From Nitrospirota bacterium (GTDB lineage: Bacteria; Nitrospirota; Thermodesulfovibrionia; UBA6902; DSMQ01), in NCBI GenBank assembly GCA_016207865.1, contig JACQZD010000113.1:1-6470 (forward strand): 6,470 bases of DNA, written 5' to 3'. Below, one piece after another: positions 1 through 4,872 of this stretch. The notes under the pieces were generated by a model. The model did not search any database. It was not told the DNA's origin and worked only from the letters and a program-made list of their open reading frames with translations. Every line of letters starts with the position of its first letter. Positions within the stretch are counted from its first letter, which is position 1. Both the position numbers and the translations under genes were made by a program.

Positions 1-988
1 TAGGAATAAGTCTATCACCCTTCTCGGCAACAATATCTACCTCAATGCCGGTATTGTCCCTCCAGAAAAAGAGGTTTGACACCAGCCCCCTGTTAAACCT
101 TGCCTTCAACAGTTCGCTGACAACAAGACTTTCAAACAGACTGCTCCTTGCGGGATGAACTGACAAATGGCCGGCATCCTGTATATTCAAAAGCCATGCC
201 GCCAAACCGGTATCATAAAAATAGAGTTTTGGAGATTTTACAAGTCTCTTTCCGAAATTCCTGTGATGTGGATAAAGCAAAAATACCAGATAGCTCGCCT
301 CAAGCACAGACAGCCATGCCTTTGCAGTATTATGGGTAATCCCGCAGTCATTGCCCAGAGAGGTAAGATTTAATATCTGTCCTGTTCGAGCCGCACACAT
401 CCTGACAAATCTCTGGAAGGTACTCAGTTCTTTCACGCTCAAAAGCTGCCGCACATCCCGCTCAATATAGGTCAAGACATAATTCGCATACCACATACCG
501 GGAGATATCTTTCGGTCATGCAGAGGCGGATACAGTCCTTTAAGGAGAATTTCGTCAAGCCCTTTGGGCTTTTTCCCGTTTTCCTTAAGCTCCGCAAGAG
601 AAAAAGGCATGAGCTGAAGCAGTCCGACCCTTCCGGCAAGGGTCTGTGTTATGCCTGAAAGCAAGCCAAACTGCTGTGAGCCGGTCAGTACAAAAAGTCC
701 CCTTTTCTTCTCAGCATCAACTCTTGTCTGGAGAAATGAAAAAAGCTGAGGACATCTCTGCGCCTCATCAATCAGGGCGCCGTCCGGGAAGCGTGACAGA
801 AACCCACGCGGGTCCTGCCGGACAAATTCAAGCTGGTCAGGATCTTCTAATGAGACATACTTTTTATGGGCAAATACAGAACGTGCAAGCGTAGTTTTGC
901 CTGATTGTCTCGGTCCGGTAATCGCGACAACAGGAAATGCCTTCGCAAGGGACAACAGGGTTTTAGCCGCTGCTCGTTTTAGCATCAT
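1..988 (-). CDS. AAA_14/DUF4143 family ATPase (COG1373-like), 3' end cut by window edge
   Basis: An uninterrupted minus-strand frame runs from ATG at 988 to the window edge, giving 329 residues without a stop. A P-loop G-P-R-Q-S-G-K-T-T lies at residues 25-33. The Walker B-like A-L-I-D-E-A-Q is at 71-77, followed by L-T-G-S-Q (sensor-1-like) and the family signature L-A-G-R-V preceding L-M-P-F-S-L-A-E-L. The C-terminal DUF4143 half shows Y-I-E-R-D-V-R, Y-F-Y-D-T-G-L-A, F-E-S-L-V-V-S-E-L and W-R-D-N-T-G-I-E-V-D, the last resembling a nuclease-like E-V-D core. Family members are usually about 380-400 residues, so perhaps 50-70 are missing beyond base 1. Members are common in bacterial accessory regions and their cellular role is poorly defined. 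A second ATG at 985 could also start translation. No strong Shine-Dalgarno precedes either, which fits the possible leaderless promoter just upstream. Family assignment is by recognised motifs. Confidence 0.9.
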   Translation of the reverse strand, partial: MMLKRAAAKTLLSLAKAFPVVAITGPRQSGKTTLARSVFAHKKYVSLEDPDQLEFVRQDPRGFLSRFPDGALIDEAQRCPQLFSFLQTRVDAEKKRGLFVLTGSQQFGLLSGITQTLAGRVGLLQLMPFSLAELKENGKKPKGLDEILLKGLYPPLHDRKISPGMWYANYVLTYIERDVRQLLSVKELSTFQRFVRMCAARTGQILNLTSLGNDCGITHNTAKAWLSVLEASYLVFLLYPHHRNFGKRLVKSPKLYFYDTGLAAWLLNIQDAGHLSVHPARSSLFESLVVSELLKARFNRGLVSNLFFWRDNTGIEVDIVAEKGDRLIP

Positions 989-993
989 AAGTT

Positions 994-1022
994 AATTTAA
1001 CCCTATTCTTACAAATTGTCAA
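994..1022 (-). promoter_or_regulatory. Candidate sigma-70 promoter for the DUF4143 ATPase
   Basis: On the minus strand a perfect -35 hexamer TTGACA lies at 1022-1017. It is followed after 16 bp by TTAAAT (1000-995), or after 17 bp by TAAATT (999-994), as a moderate -10. The predicted start of transcription would fall at about 988, on the ATG itself, so the mRNA would be almost leaderless. The -35 hexamer lies inside the inverted repeat at 1009-1041. Inferred from consensus match only. Confidence 0.4.
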
Positions 1023-1041
1023 TGCAATTTACTATTTGTAA
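1009..1041. repeat. Inverted repeat TTACAAAT / ATTTGTAA, possible operator
   Basis: Perfect 8-bp arms TTACAAAT (1009-1016) and ATTTGTAA (1034-1041) are separated by 17 bp, so the arm centres are about 25 bp apart. The repeat brackets the candidate -35 box of the ATPase gene, an arrangement compatible with a dimeric regulator binding on neighbouring turns. AT-rich 8-mers can pair by chance, so the functional reading is inference. Confidence 0.3.
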
Positions 1042-1080
1042 AAATGCACTGCGCTTGTATACAAAATTGTGGTTGTTATT

Positions 1081-1098
1081 CCCCCTTAACAAAGGGGG
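1081..1098. repeat. CCCCCTT/AAGGGGG hairpin
   Basis: Seven-bp arms CCCCCTT (1081-1087) and AAGGGGG (1092-1098) surround the loop AACA. A further GGGGG follows a few bases later and can pair alternatively with the left arm. This type of intergenic palindrome is dispersed in many bacterial genomes. It lies between the ATPase promoter and the 3' end of the transposase gene. It has no T-tract, so it is not a classical terminator. Confidence 0.6.
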
Positions 1099-1145
1099 CG
1101 CAGGGGGTTGTTATCAATCCATTTTTCAATAGCACCCAATACTCC

Positions 1146-1173
1146 TGCGGGTTCAGGTTTGTAACCTGGACCT
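1146..1173 (+). repeat. REP-like hairpin 1, downstream flank of the RAYT gene
   Basis: A GCGG-type head leads into a stem GGTTCAGGTT (1150-1159), loop TGT, AACCTGGACC (1163-1172) with one G-T wobble. It sits 8 bp beyond the stop codon of the tyrosine transposase gene. The same head and stem recur in inverted orientation at 1812-1839 and in altered form at 1705-1753, so the transposase is bracketed by oppositely facing copies, the usual arrangement for RAYT/REP systems. Confidence 0.75.
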
Positions 1174-1180
1174 AAATATT

Positions 1181-1684
1181 TTAGAAAAGTATAGGCTCAA
1201 TAAGAATTTCACTTTCTGGATTTGCAGATGACCATACCCAGTCCTCTGGTTTTTTTACATATTGCTTTCGCACAGGATTTGTATGAACATAGTTTATCTT
1301 TTGAACGAGATATTCCATGGTCTCAATAACCTTGGGCATATTTGTCTTTGCCCAGAATTCATATTTACCATCGCCAATATTAAAAAGGCTTAAAACATTC
1401 GGTTCTGTCGCAATAATATTTTTCTGAATTTCCTTTGACGTGAATTTCTTAAAATCCCTGACAAAACCAATAATATCAGGAGATGACACAATTAGGTGAA
1501 TATGGTTAAGCATAAAAACATACGCATATATTTTTAATTCTTTGTGTTTCTGACAGTACTTTAATGAGTCCGCCAGCATTTCAAAGCGATTATGCCTGTC
1601 AAATATGTAATACCAGTTCTTTACCGTGAAAGTGAGGTAATAATTCCCTGTGGTGTATTCTTTTGGAATTCTAACAGATGGCAT
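1181..1684 (-). CDS. REP-associated tyrosine transposase (RAYT, Y1_Tnp / IS200-like HUH family)
   Basis: A 167-residue protein of normal length for the family. The N-terminus R-I-P-K-E-Y..G-N-Y-Y-L-T-F-T-V resembles RAYT and IS200-like proteins. The metal-binding HUH pair is H61-I-H63 in M-L-N-H-I-H-L-I-V. The C-terminal helix carries Y-V-H-T-N-P-V-R at 132-139, where Y132 (or Y125) is the likely nucleophile that cuts single-stranded DNA at REP hairpins. The C-terminus W-V-W-S-S-A matches the typical RAYT tail. There is no long terminal inverted repeat or partner tnpB, so this is the domesticated-type solo transposase, not a complete insertion sequence. REP-like palindromes lie on both sides within about 30 bp. 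The start is ATG at 1684; no good Shine-Dalgarno is visible, suggesting low expression. No disruption is seen, so the enzyme may be active. Confidence 0.92.
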   Translation of the reverse strand: MPSVRIPKEYTTGNYYLTFTVKNWYYIFDRHNRFEMLADSLKYCQKHKELKIYAYVFMLNHIHLIVSSPDIIGFVRDFKKFTSKEIQKNIIATEPNVLSLFNIGDGKYEFWAKTNMPKVIETMEYLVQKINYVHTNPVRKQYVKKPEDWVWSSANPESEILIEPILF

Positions 1685-1704
1685 GAGCTATTATGCTAAA
1701 TTTA

Positions 1705-1753
1705 GGGTTCAGGTTACAAACCCACTGCGGGTTCAATTTTGCAAATTGAATCC
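1705..1753. repeat. REP-like hairpins 2a and 2b, upstream flank of the RAYT gene
   Basis: Two adjacent palindromes. 2a (1705-1723) is an eroded copy, reading GGGTTCAGGTTACAAACCC, that has lost the inner half of one arm. 2b (1728-1753) has the GCGG head, stem GGGTTCAATTT, loop TGC and AAATTGAATCC with a single G-T wobble. Compared with copies 1 and 3, the inner stem AGGTT/AACCT has become AATTT/AAATT on both arms, so pairing is preserved despite the sequence change. The pair starts 20 bp upstream of the transposase ATG. Confidence 0.7.
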
Positions 1754-1811
1754 TGAATATTTCGTATTGCCTGTACACTAAAAACTGTCAGGCTGTGCCT
1801 CATCAAAACAT

Positions 1812-1839
1812 AGGGTTCAGGTTACAAACCTGAACCCGC
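1812..1839 (-). repeat. REP-like hairpin 3, interrupting a small gene
   Basis: A perfect 11-bp stem GGGTTCAGGTT (1813-1823), loop ACA, AACCTGAACCC (1827-1837), followed by GCG. Read on the minus strand it is the same unit as hairpin 1 at 1146-1173, with the GCGG head first. It lies about 130 bp upstream of the transposase ATG and supplies the stop codon that ends the small reading frame at 1817-1975. Confidence 0.75.
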
Positions 1840-1975
1840 GTGAGAATTTATCCTTAATTCTTGTCTCATACTGAACCACAATGTCTTTCACCTTGCCCTT
1901 ATCAATATGAATTTTTATTCTCAGCCTATCATCGCCTTCCGGGCTAAGTTTCTTGGTAAATTCTTTATCCCCCAC
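1817..1975 (-). pseudogene. Small conserved-type protein truncated by REP hairpin 3
   Basis: The minus-strand frame from GTG at 1975 to TGA at 1817 encodes 52 residues. It opens V-G-D-K-E-F-T-K-K-L-S-P-E-G-D-D-R, continues with an alternating strand-like stretch around I-K-I-H-I-D-K-G-K-V-K-D and then V-V-Q-Y-E-T-R-I. Charged, patterned composition and the absence of low-complexity sequence suggest real protein. The V-V-Q-Y-E-T motif recalls a family of small hypothetical proteins (possibly DUF7718) that normally continues with an R-Y-D-T-A-H segment; this is recognition from memory and uncertain. The final residues come from the REP hairpin. Beyond it a short stretch in the same general region, C-F-D-E-A-Q, could be a remnant of the lost continuation. 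A GGGAGGA Shine-Dalgarno lies about 12-13 bp before the GTG, and an extended -10 promoter precedes it. Confidence 0.5.
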
Positions 1976-2012
1976 AGATAGTTTTTATCCTCCCACAACT
2001 GTAATGCCAAAT

Positions 2013-2021
2013 ATTATAACA
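2013..2021 (-). promoter_or_regulatory. Extended -10 promoter for the truncated small gene
   Basis: The minus strand reads TGTTATAAT, an exact extended -10 (TGn plus a consensus TATAAT at 2018-2013). It lies 37 bp upstream of the GTG at 1975, with GGGAGGA in between. No good -35 is seen at the usual spacing, which is common for extended -10 promoters. Confidence 0.5.
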
Positions 2022-2051
2022 AAAAATATTAATTATGAGCCAGTGCCTACT

Positions 2052-2072
2052 TGCAGGGCAATTTTGCAAATG
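2052..2072 (+). repeat. Possible decayed REP-like sequence
   Basis: TGCAGGGC followed by AATTTTGCAAATG aligns with the head, left arm and loop of REP hairpin 2b (1728-1753), with a 2-bp deletion and a G-to-A change in the head. The right arm is not preserved. It lies in the 1976-2224 gap, which otherwise holds the promoter at 2013-2021 and the palindromes at 2141-2192, with no convincing gene. Confidence 0.3.
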
Positions 2073-2140
2073 TAAAAATTTACTTGATTTTAATTACTGC
2101 CTTATATACGATATTTTTCAGCTACCTTCTTTGAGAGGTA

Positions 2141-2192
2141 ACAAATGGGTCAGTCAGCATACCCATTTGTGGGTTTATTTTGCAAAATTAAC
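2141..2192. repeat. Adjacent palindromes, ACAAATGGGT/ACCCATTTGT and GTTTATTTTGC/AAAATTAAC
   Basis: A perfect 10-bp inverted repeat ACAAATGGGT (2141-2150) and ACCCATTTGT (2161-2170) has a 10-nt loop. Immediately next to it, 2173-2192 forms a second near-perfect palindrome (GTT, mismatch, ATTTT, GC, AAAAT, mismatch, AAC) that resembles REP hairpin 2b in loop and stem. CCCA/TGGG at 2162-2173 allows a competing small hairpin between them. The role is unknown. They precede the plus-strand gene at 2225. Confidence 0.5.
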
Positions 2193-2224
2193 ACTGATAA
2201 TAAGTTGTAATTTTAATTTTATCT

Positions 2225-2629
2225 ATGGCTTCAATATTATACGTTGGTTGTAACAAATCCGGAGCACCTTCATGTACCGATGAATCTGTAAAAAAACTTG
2301 TCTTGGAAATTTCAACAACCGAATTAAGAGACCAATTATCGTACCAAACGGCTGGGAGAAAATATGAGGATTTGAAGCAGCTTAATGAACGCCTTGCCAG
2401 TTCAACATTAACAACCAAAGATGCCGAGACGGAAGCTATGAATAGACGCACTATCGTTGACCAACAGATATCTATCGTTGACCAACAGATAAATGAAGCA
2501 AAAATTAATCTCGCCAATATCAGAATTAATGGGAAATATGACGATATAAAAAAATGTGAGTGCGGCTGGGATTTGGCTTTTTCAAATCAATCAACGCGGA
2601 TTTATCGGGATAGAAGTAAAATATACTGA
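2225..2629 (+). CDS. Lipoprotein-like hypothetical protein, probably damaged at both ends
   Basis: A 134-residue frame. After the first ATG comes I-L-Y-V-G-C, lipobox-like, with the conserved-looking start of the mature part C-N-K-S-G..P-S-C-T-D-E-S-V-K-K-L-V. Upstream, in the same frame, codons for V-V-I-L-I-L-S precede the ATG but end at a TAA, so a hydrophobic signal peptide appears to have lost its proper start; the visible start has no Shine-Dalgarno. The middle is a charged coiled-coil-like segment with a 7-residue duplication (I-V-D-Q-Q-I). Then comes K-I-K-K-C-type sequence (D-D-I-K-K-C-E-C-G-W-D-L-A-F-S-N), which I associate with small secreted proteins sharing a C..IKK..C pattern. 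After it the frame ends, while another frame continues plausibly with G-I-E-V-K-Y-T-E. It is AT-rich and on the opposite strand to its neighbours. Function unknown; possibly a pseudogene. Confidence 0.5.
   Translation: MASILYVGCNKSGAPSCTDESVKKLVLEISTTELRDQLSYQTAGRKYEDLKQLNERLASSTLTTKDAETEAMNRRTIVDQQISIVDQQINEAKINLANIRINGKYDDIKKCECGWDLAFSNQSTRIYRDRSKIY
2451..2491 (+). repeat. 21-bp tandem duplication inside the lipoprotein-like gene
   Basis: A 20-bp identical sequence beginning CTATCGTTGACC occurs at 2451-2470 and 2472-2491, a period of 21 bp. It adds exactly one heptad (I-V-D-Q-Q-I-S then I-V-D-Q-Q-I-N) to the predicted helical segment and keeps the frame. Identity over 20 bp suggests a recent slippage event. 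Confidence 0.9.
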
Positions 2630-2653
2630 GGCATTTTCATCTAAAACAATAGA

Positions 2654-2827
2654 ATGCTTCCTGACTTTAAAAAATGCCTCAAGAAGCCAGAAGTATTGTT
2701 TAAAGCTTTAGATATACGAGACATCGTTAAAATTTTACAAAATCTTTCGCTGAATAGAGATGAACAAAAATGGATTGAAGCGTTCTCTATAAGATATCTC
2801 CGATTTGACTTAATAGAAGGTCTTTAA
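2654..2827 (+). CDS. Small ORF of unknown function
   Basis: ATG at 2654 to TAA at 2825-2827 encodes 57 residues: a lysine-rich N-terminus (F-K-K-C-L-K-K-P-E), an amphipathic middle (I-R-D-I-V-K-I-L-Q-N-L) and D-E-Q-K-W-I-E-A-F-S-I-R-Y-L-R-F-D-L near the end. Composition is protein-like and helical, but I recognise no family and see no Shine-Dalgarno. It overlaps, in another frame, the possible continuation of the lipoprotein-like gene (G-I-E-V-K-Y-T-E through K-L, stop near 2710). Only one of the two readings is likely real upstream of 2710. It may be the tail of a decayed gene. Confidence 0.3.
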   Translation: MLPDFKKCLKKPEVLFKALDIRDIVKILQNLSLNRDEQKWIEAFSIRYLRFDLIEGL

Positions 2828-2862
2828 CAAAACAAAAGGGAATTTTCACATCATAACGAAGT

Positions 2863-3663
2863 TTACTTGAAACTATGCTCTTCACCGGGGAAGGTCCCTT
2901 TTTCCACTTCTTCTTTATATGATGAAATTGCCTTTAACGCATCCGCCTTTAAATTTGCATACTGCTTTACAAATTTAGGCGTAAATCTCTCAAACAGCCC
3001 TATCACATCATGAAGCACAAGCACCTGCCCGTCGCAGTGAGGTCCTGCGCCGATGCCGATTGTCGGGATTGAAAGCTCTTCTGTAATTATCTTTGCGAGT
3101 CCTGCAGGGATGGCCTCAAGCAAAATGGAAAATGCGCCTGCATCCTCAACAATATGCGCCTCTTCAAGCAGCCTCTTAGCCGACTCTTTAGTCTTTCCCT
3201 GAACCTTGTATCCGCCCATCCTGTGAATGGACTGCGGGGTAAGGCCTATATGCGCCATCACGGGAATATCCGCCCTTGTCATGGCCCTGATATGCTCCGC
3301 AACCTCGGCCCCGCCCTCAAGTTTTATCGCGGAGGCTCCAACCTCTTTTAGAAATCTTACTGAGTTTTTTACTGCTTCTTCAATGCCTGCCTGATAGGAC
3401 ATAAACGGCATATCGCCTATGACCATTGCATTTTTTACCGCCCGCGTCACCATCTTTGTATGGTAAATCATCTCATCCATTGTCACAGGGAGCGTATTTT
3501 CATGCCCCTGCACCACCATGCCGAGCGAATCACCGACAAGTATAACGTCAATCCCGGCCTCATCAACTATCTGCGCAAAAGGATAGTCATATGCTGTAAG
3601 CATAGTGATTTTCTTGCGCTCCGGCTTCTTCTTTAAAAAATCATGTATTGTAAATTTAGGCAT
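2863..3663 (-). CDS. panB: 3-methyl-2-oxobutanoate hydroxymethyltransferase (ketopantoate hydroxymethyltransferase)
   Basis: Transfers a one-carbon unit from 5,10-methylenetetrahydrofolate to 2-oxoisovalerate to give ketopantoate, the first committed step of pantothenate and coenzyme A synthesis; cytosolic. The 266 residues match the full family length (about 260-280). The (beta/alpha)8 barrel motifs are complete: T-A-Y-D-Y-P-F-A at 23-30, V-G-D-S-L-G-M at 43-49 (metal ligand D45), I-G-D-M-P-F at 82-87 (metal ligand D84), I-K-L-E-G-G at 113-118 (K114 and metal ligand E116), H-I-G-L-T-P-Q at 138-144, L-E-A-I-P-A at 182-187 (catalytic-type E183) and I-G-I-G-A-G. The start is ATG at 3663, giving the usual M-x-x-x-T-I-H-D-F N-terminus; the Shine-Dalgarno is weak (AAAGA). 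No panC or panD lies next to it here, so it is separated from the rest of the pathway. The upstream gap is filled by repeats, so its promoter is not evident. Confidence 0.97.
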   Translation of the reverse strand: MPKFTIHDFLKKKPERKKITMLTAYDYPFAQIVDEAGIDVILVGDSLGMVVQGHENTLPVTMDEMIYHTKMVTRAVKNAMVIGDMPFMSYQAGIEEAVKNSVRFLKEVGASAIKLEGGAEVAEHIRAMTRADIPVMAHIGLTPQSIHRMGGYKVQGKTKESAKRLLEEAHIVEDAGAFSILLEAIPAGLAKIITEELSIPTIGIGAGPHCDGQVLVLHDVIGLFERFTPKFVKQYANLKADALKAISSYKEEVEKGTFPGEEHSFK

Positions 3664-3680
3664 ATTTCTTTAGTCTATTG

Positions 3681-3775
3681 TTTGTCATTCCGGCTTGTCC
3701 GGAATCTTTCTTCAAGAAGGATTCCCGACGCGCGGAGCCTGTCCCGACTTGTTCGGGGCTTGCGGGAATGACAAA
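3681..3775. repeat. Composite palindromic repeat of TTTGTCATTCC / GGAATGACAAA type
   Basis: The outer arms TTTGTCATTCC (3681-3691) and GGAATGACAAA (3765-3775) are perfect complements over 11 bp. Inside lie nested hairpins: ATTCCGG-CTTGT-CCGGAAT (3687-3705), ATTCCCG (3721-3727) with CGGGAAT (3763-3769), and CCCGA-CTTGT-TCGGG (3743-3757). The two inner loops share CTTGT, so the unit looks like duplicated or nested copies of one hairpin. Elements of this style are dispersed in intergenic DNA of several bacterial phyla. It sits 17 bp upstream of panB. Confidence 0.8.
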
Positions 3776-3790
3776 AAAATTATGAATAGA

Positions 3791-3926
3791 TGTCAGAAAA
3801 ATTATTAGAGCAACACAATTGCCCGTCATGCTGCCACTAATGTTTAGTCCTCCAGTGATAAAGCCATAAAATTTTGCAGCATGACTTCTCAATAATATTT
3901 GTTGCGTTCTAAGAATTTTGAGGACA
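3791..3926. mobile_element. MITE-like element, copy A
   Basis: A 136-bp non-coding element. The left end, TGTCAGAAAAATTATTAGAG then CAACA, pairs with the right end; the right end read in complement is TGTCCTCAAAATTCTTAG followed by AACGCAACA. Inside, GTCATGCTGC (3825-3834) and GCAGCATGAC (3876-3885) form a perfect 10-bp inner palindrome. The same architecture recurs at 5682-5840 and, as a half copy, at 4529-4582, while the central loop sequences differ. No target-site duplication is obvious. It lies between slyD-like and panB genes. Confidence 0.7.
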
Positions 3927-3961
3927 TTCGTACATATCCAACGCTCAGTTTCCTCTTGTTT

Positions 3962-4390
3962 CTACGCGGATATCTCCACAAGCTCCAAATCAAAAGTAAG
4001 GTCTCTCCCCGCGAGAGGGTGATTTGCATCCATTGTATAACCGCTTGCCGTAACGCCTGCCACCGTTGCGACAAATGACTTTCCGTCAGGCCTGTTCAAC
4101 TGAATCTGCTGACCCGGTTGGGGCTCAAAACCCTCAGGGCACCTTTCCTTGGGAAATTCAAAAACCATCTTTTCATTGCGTACTCCGTAAGCCAGATCAG
4201 CCGGGATATTGATTGTTTTTTTCTCTCCGGCTGACATCCCGATTACTCCGCTTTCAAATCCCGGAATCATCCCGCCTCCGCCTAATGTGAATTCAAGCGG
4301 CGCCGTGCCTGCGGATGAATCAACAACTTCTCCGTCATTAATTTTTAAAGTGTAATGAACCTTTACTTTATCTCCGTGTTTAGCCTGCAT
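3962..4390 (-). CDS. SlyD-type FKBP peptidyl-prolyl cis-trans isomerase
   Basis: Catalyses cis-trans isomerisation of prolyl bonds and acts as a folding chaperone; no signal peptide, so cytosolic. The 142 residues have the COG1047 (SlyD/SlpA) plan: the FKBP strand G-D-K-V-K-V-H-Y-T-L (6-15), D-G-E-V-V-D-S-S (19-26), L-E-F-T-L-G (32-37), M-I-P-G-F-E at 41-46 and G-M-S-A-G-E-K-K-T at 51-59, then an inserted flap domain from about 70 to 120, and the closing N-H-P-L-A-G-R-D-L-T-F-D-L-E-L-V-E-I. The histidine-rich metal-binding tail of Escherichia coli SlyD is absent, so a nickel role is not supported. The start ATG at 4390 is fixed by a strong Shine-Dalgarno (AGGAGA). It appears to be a single-gene transcription unit bounded by repeats on both sides. 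Confidence 0.95.
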   Translation of the reverse strand: MQAKHGDKVKVHYTLKINDGEVVDSSAGTAPLEFTLGGGGMIPGFESGVIGMSAGEKKTINIPADLAYGVRNEKMVFEFPKERCPEGFEPQPGQQIQLNRPDGKSFVATVAGVTASGYTMDANHPLAGRDLTFDLELVEISA

Positions 4391-4393
4391 TTT

Positions 4394-4431
4394 GTCTCCT
4401 TTTAATCAAAGTAATAGTTGACAGTATAACA
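4394..4431 (-). promoter_or_regulatory. Promoter and Shine-Dalgarno of the SlyD-type gene
   Basis: The minus strand shows an extended -10 TGTTATACT (4431-4423), then about 20 bp later AGGAGAC (4400-4394), placed 3-9 bp before the ATG at 4390. Transcription would begin near 4416, leaving a leader of roughly 25 nt. No convincing -35 is present at 17 bp. Consensus-based inference. Confidence 0.55.
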
Positions 4432-4478
4432 TAAAAACCTATCAAATTTTTCACTCTAACCCTGCCTCTACGCCGGCT

Positions 4479-4527
4479 GGCATGAATGCCTTTAGTAAAA
4501 CGATTCCGGTCAAGCCGGAATAACAGA
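4479..4527. repeat. Palindromic repeat module (GGCAT/ATGCC plus ATTCCGG/CCGGAAT hairpin)
   Basis: GGCAT-GA-ATGCC (4479-4490) is followed by TTT and a hairpin ATTCCGG-TCAAG-CCGGAAT (4503-4521). The same roughly 47-bp order, with one 1-bp indel and a few substitutions, recurs at 5826-5872 on the right flank of MITE copy B. The hairpin is the complement of the one at 3687-3705 apart from one loop base. This, the promoter and the half MITE are all that the 4391-4603 gap holds. Confidence 0.7.
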
Positions 4528-4528
4528 T

Positions 4529-4582
4529 AAAGACATATGTGCCTAAAAAATTTTAAGGGCAACACCTAAACGTCATGCTGCC
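4529..4582. mobile_element. MITE-like element, half copy C
   Basis: AAAGACATATGTGCC (4529-4543), a run of A then T, GGGCAACACC (4557-4566) and GTCATGCTGCC (4572-4582) follow the left half of copy B (5684-5738) in the same order and spacing. The right half, including GCAGCATGAC and the closing terminal repeat, is absent. The preserved part stops about 20 bp short of the stop codon of the OB-fold frame at 4604. Confidence 0.6.
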
Positions 4583-4603
4583 TTTTAAATGCCAAAACCA
4601 TGC

Positions 4604-4849
4604 TTATCGTACTATTTTAATCTGCGATTGTTTCTCCACAACTATCTCGGCGCGTCCTTCATATTTCTTTATTTCCCCGGTCACGTCAACGGTCTTTCCT
4701 CTGTAGTAATCAGCAGTCCCGGCTGAGAAATTTTTTTTATCGCGTTCAAATATCACTGCCGTGAAATTATCGCGGTCTTTAAAATTATTTTTACTGTTTA
4801 AAAATACCGCCTTTCCGCTGTCATAAGACTTTGCGACAAAAAACCTCAC
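4604..4849 (-). CDS. OB-fold domain segment, probably the detached C-terminus of the nuclease gene
   Basis: The nominal start is GTG at 4849 (81 residues), but the frame is open from 4936 (110 codons) and the upstream codons read P-E-D-T-L-K-N-I-G-R-H-I-T-V, which look like the first helix and strand of the same domain. The rest has the pattern of a small OB-fold nucleic-acid-binding domain: V-F-L-N-S, N-F-T-A-V-I-F, Y-Y-R-G-K-T-V-D-V-T-G-E-I and a closing S-Q-I-K-I-V. Such domains follow staphylococcal-nuclease domains in some bacterial proteins. Here it lies one frame off (-1) from the upstream nuclease, whose stop at 4873 overlaps this open frame by 64 nt. There is no Shine-Dalgarno for the GTG. 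A frameshift within a fusion gene is the favoured reading; a separate truncated gene is the alternative. No canonical slippery heptamer was found in the overlap. Confidence 0.6.
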   Translation of the reverse strand: MRFFVAKSYDSGKAVFLNSKNNFKDRDNFTAVIFERDKKNFSAGTADYYRGKTVDVTGEIKKYEGRAEIVVEKQSQIKIVR

Positions 4850-4872
4850 GGTAATGTGCCTGCCGATATTTT

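Noticed and set aside
1081..1098. Rho-independent terminator
   Set aside because: The stem is strong but neither strand has a following T-tract, and the same kind of palindrome is common as a dispersed repeat.
1146..1839. CRISPR array
   Set aside because: The repeats are few, palindromic, in opposite orientations and irregularly spaced around a transposase; they are REP-like, not direct repeats with unique spacers.
2035..2253. 72-residue plus-strand ORF
   Set aside because: Cysteine- and aromatic-rich, AT-driven translation across several palindromes, with no family signal or ribosome binding site.
2188..2517. 109-residue minus-strand ORF
   Set aside because: Antisense shadow of the lipoprotein-like gene; the repeated S-T-I-D-I-C-W merely mirrors the 21-bp duplication.
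3656..3892. 78-residue minus-strand ORF overlapping the panB start
   Set aside because: It is built from the palindromic repeat at 3681-3775 and part of MITE copy A, has no Shine-Dalgarno or recognisable domain, and the repeat composition explains its open frame.
4380..4565. 61-residue minus-strand ORF upstream of the SlyD-type gene
   Set aside because: It spans the promoter, a hairpin and the half MITE; low-complexity basic translation with no domain.
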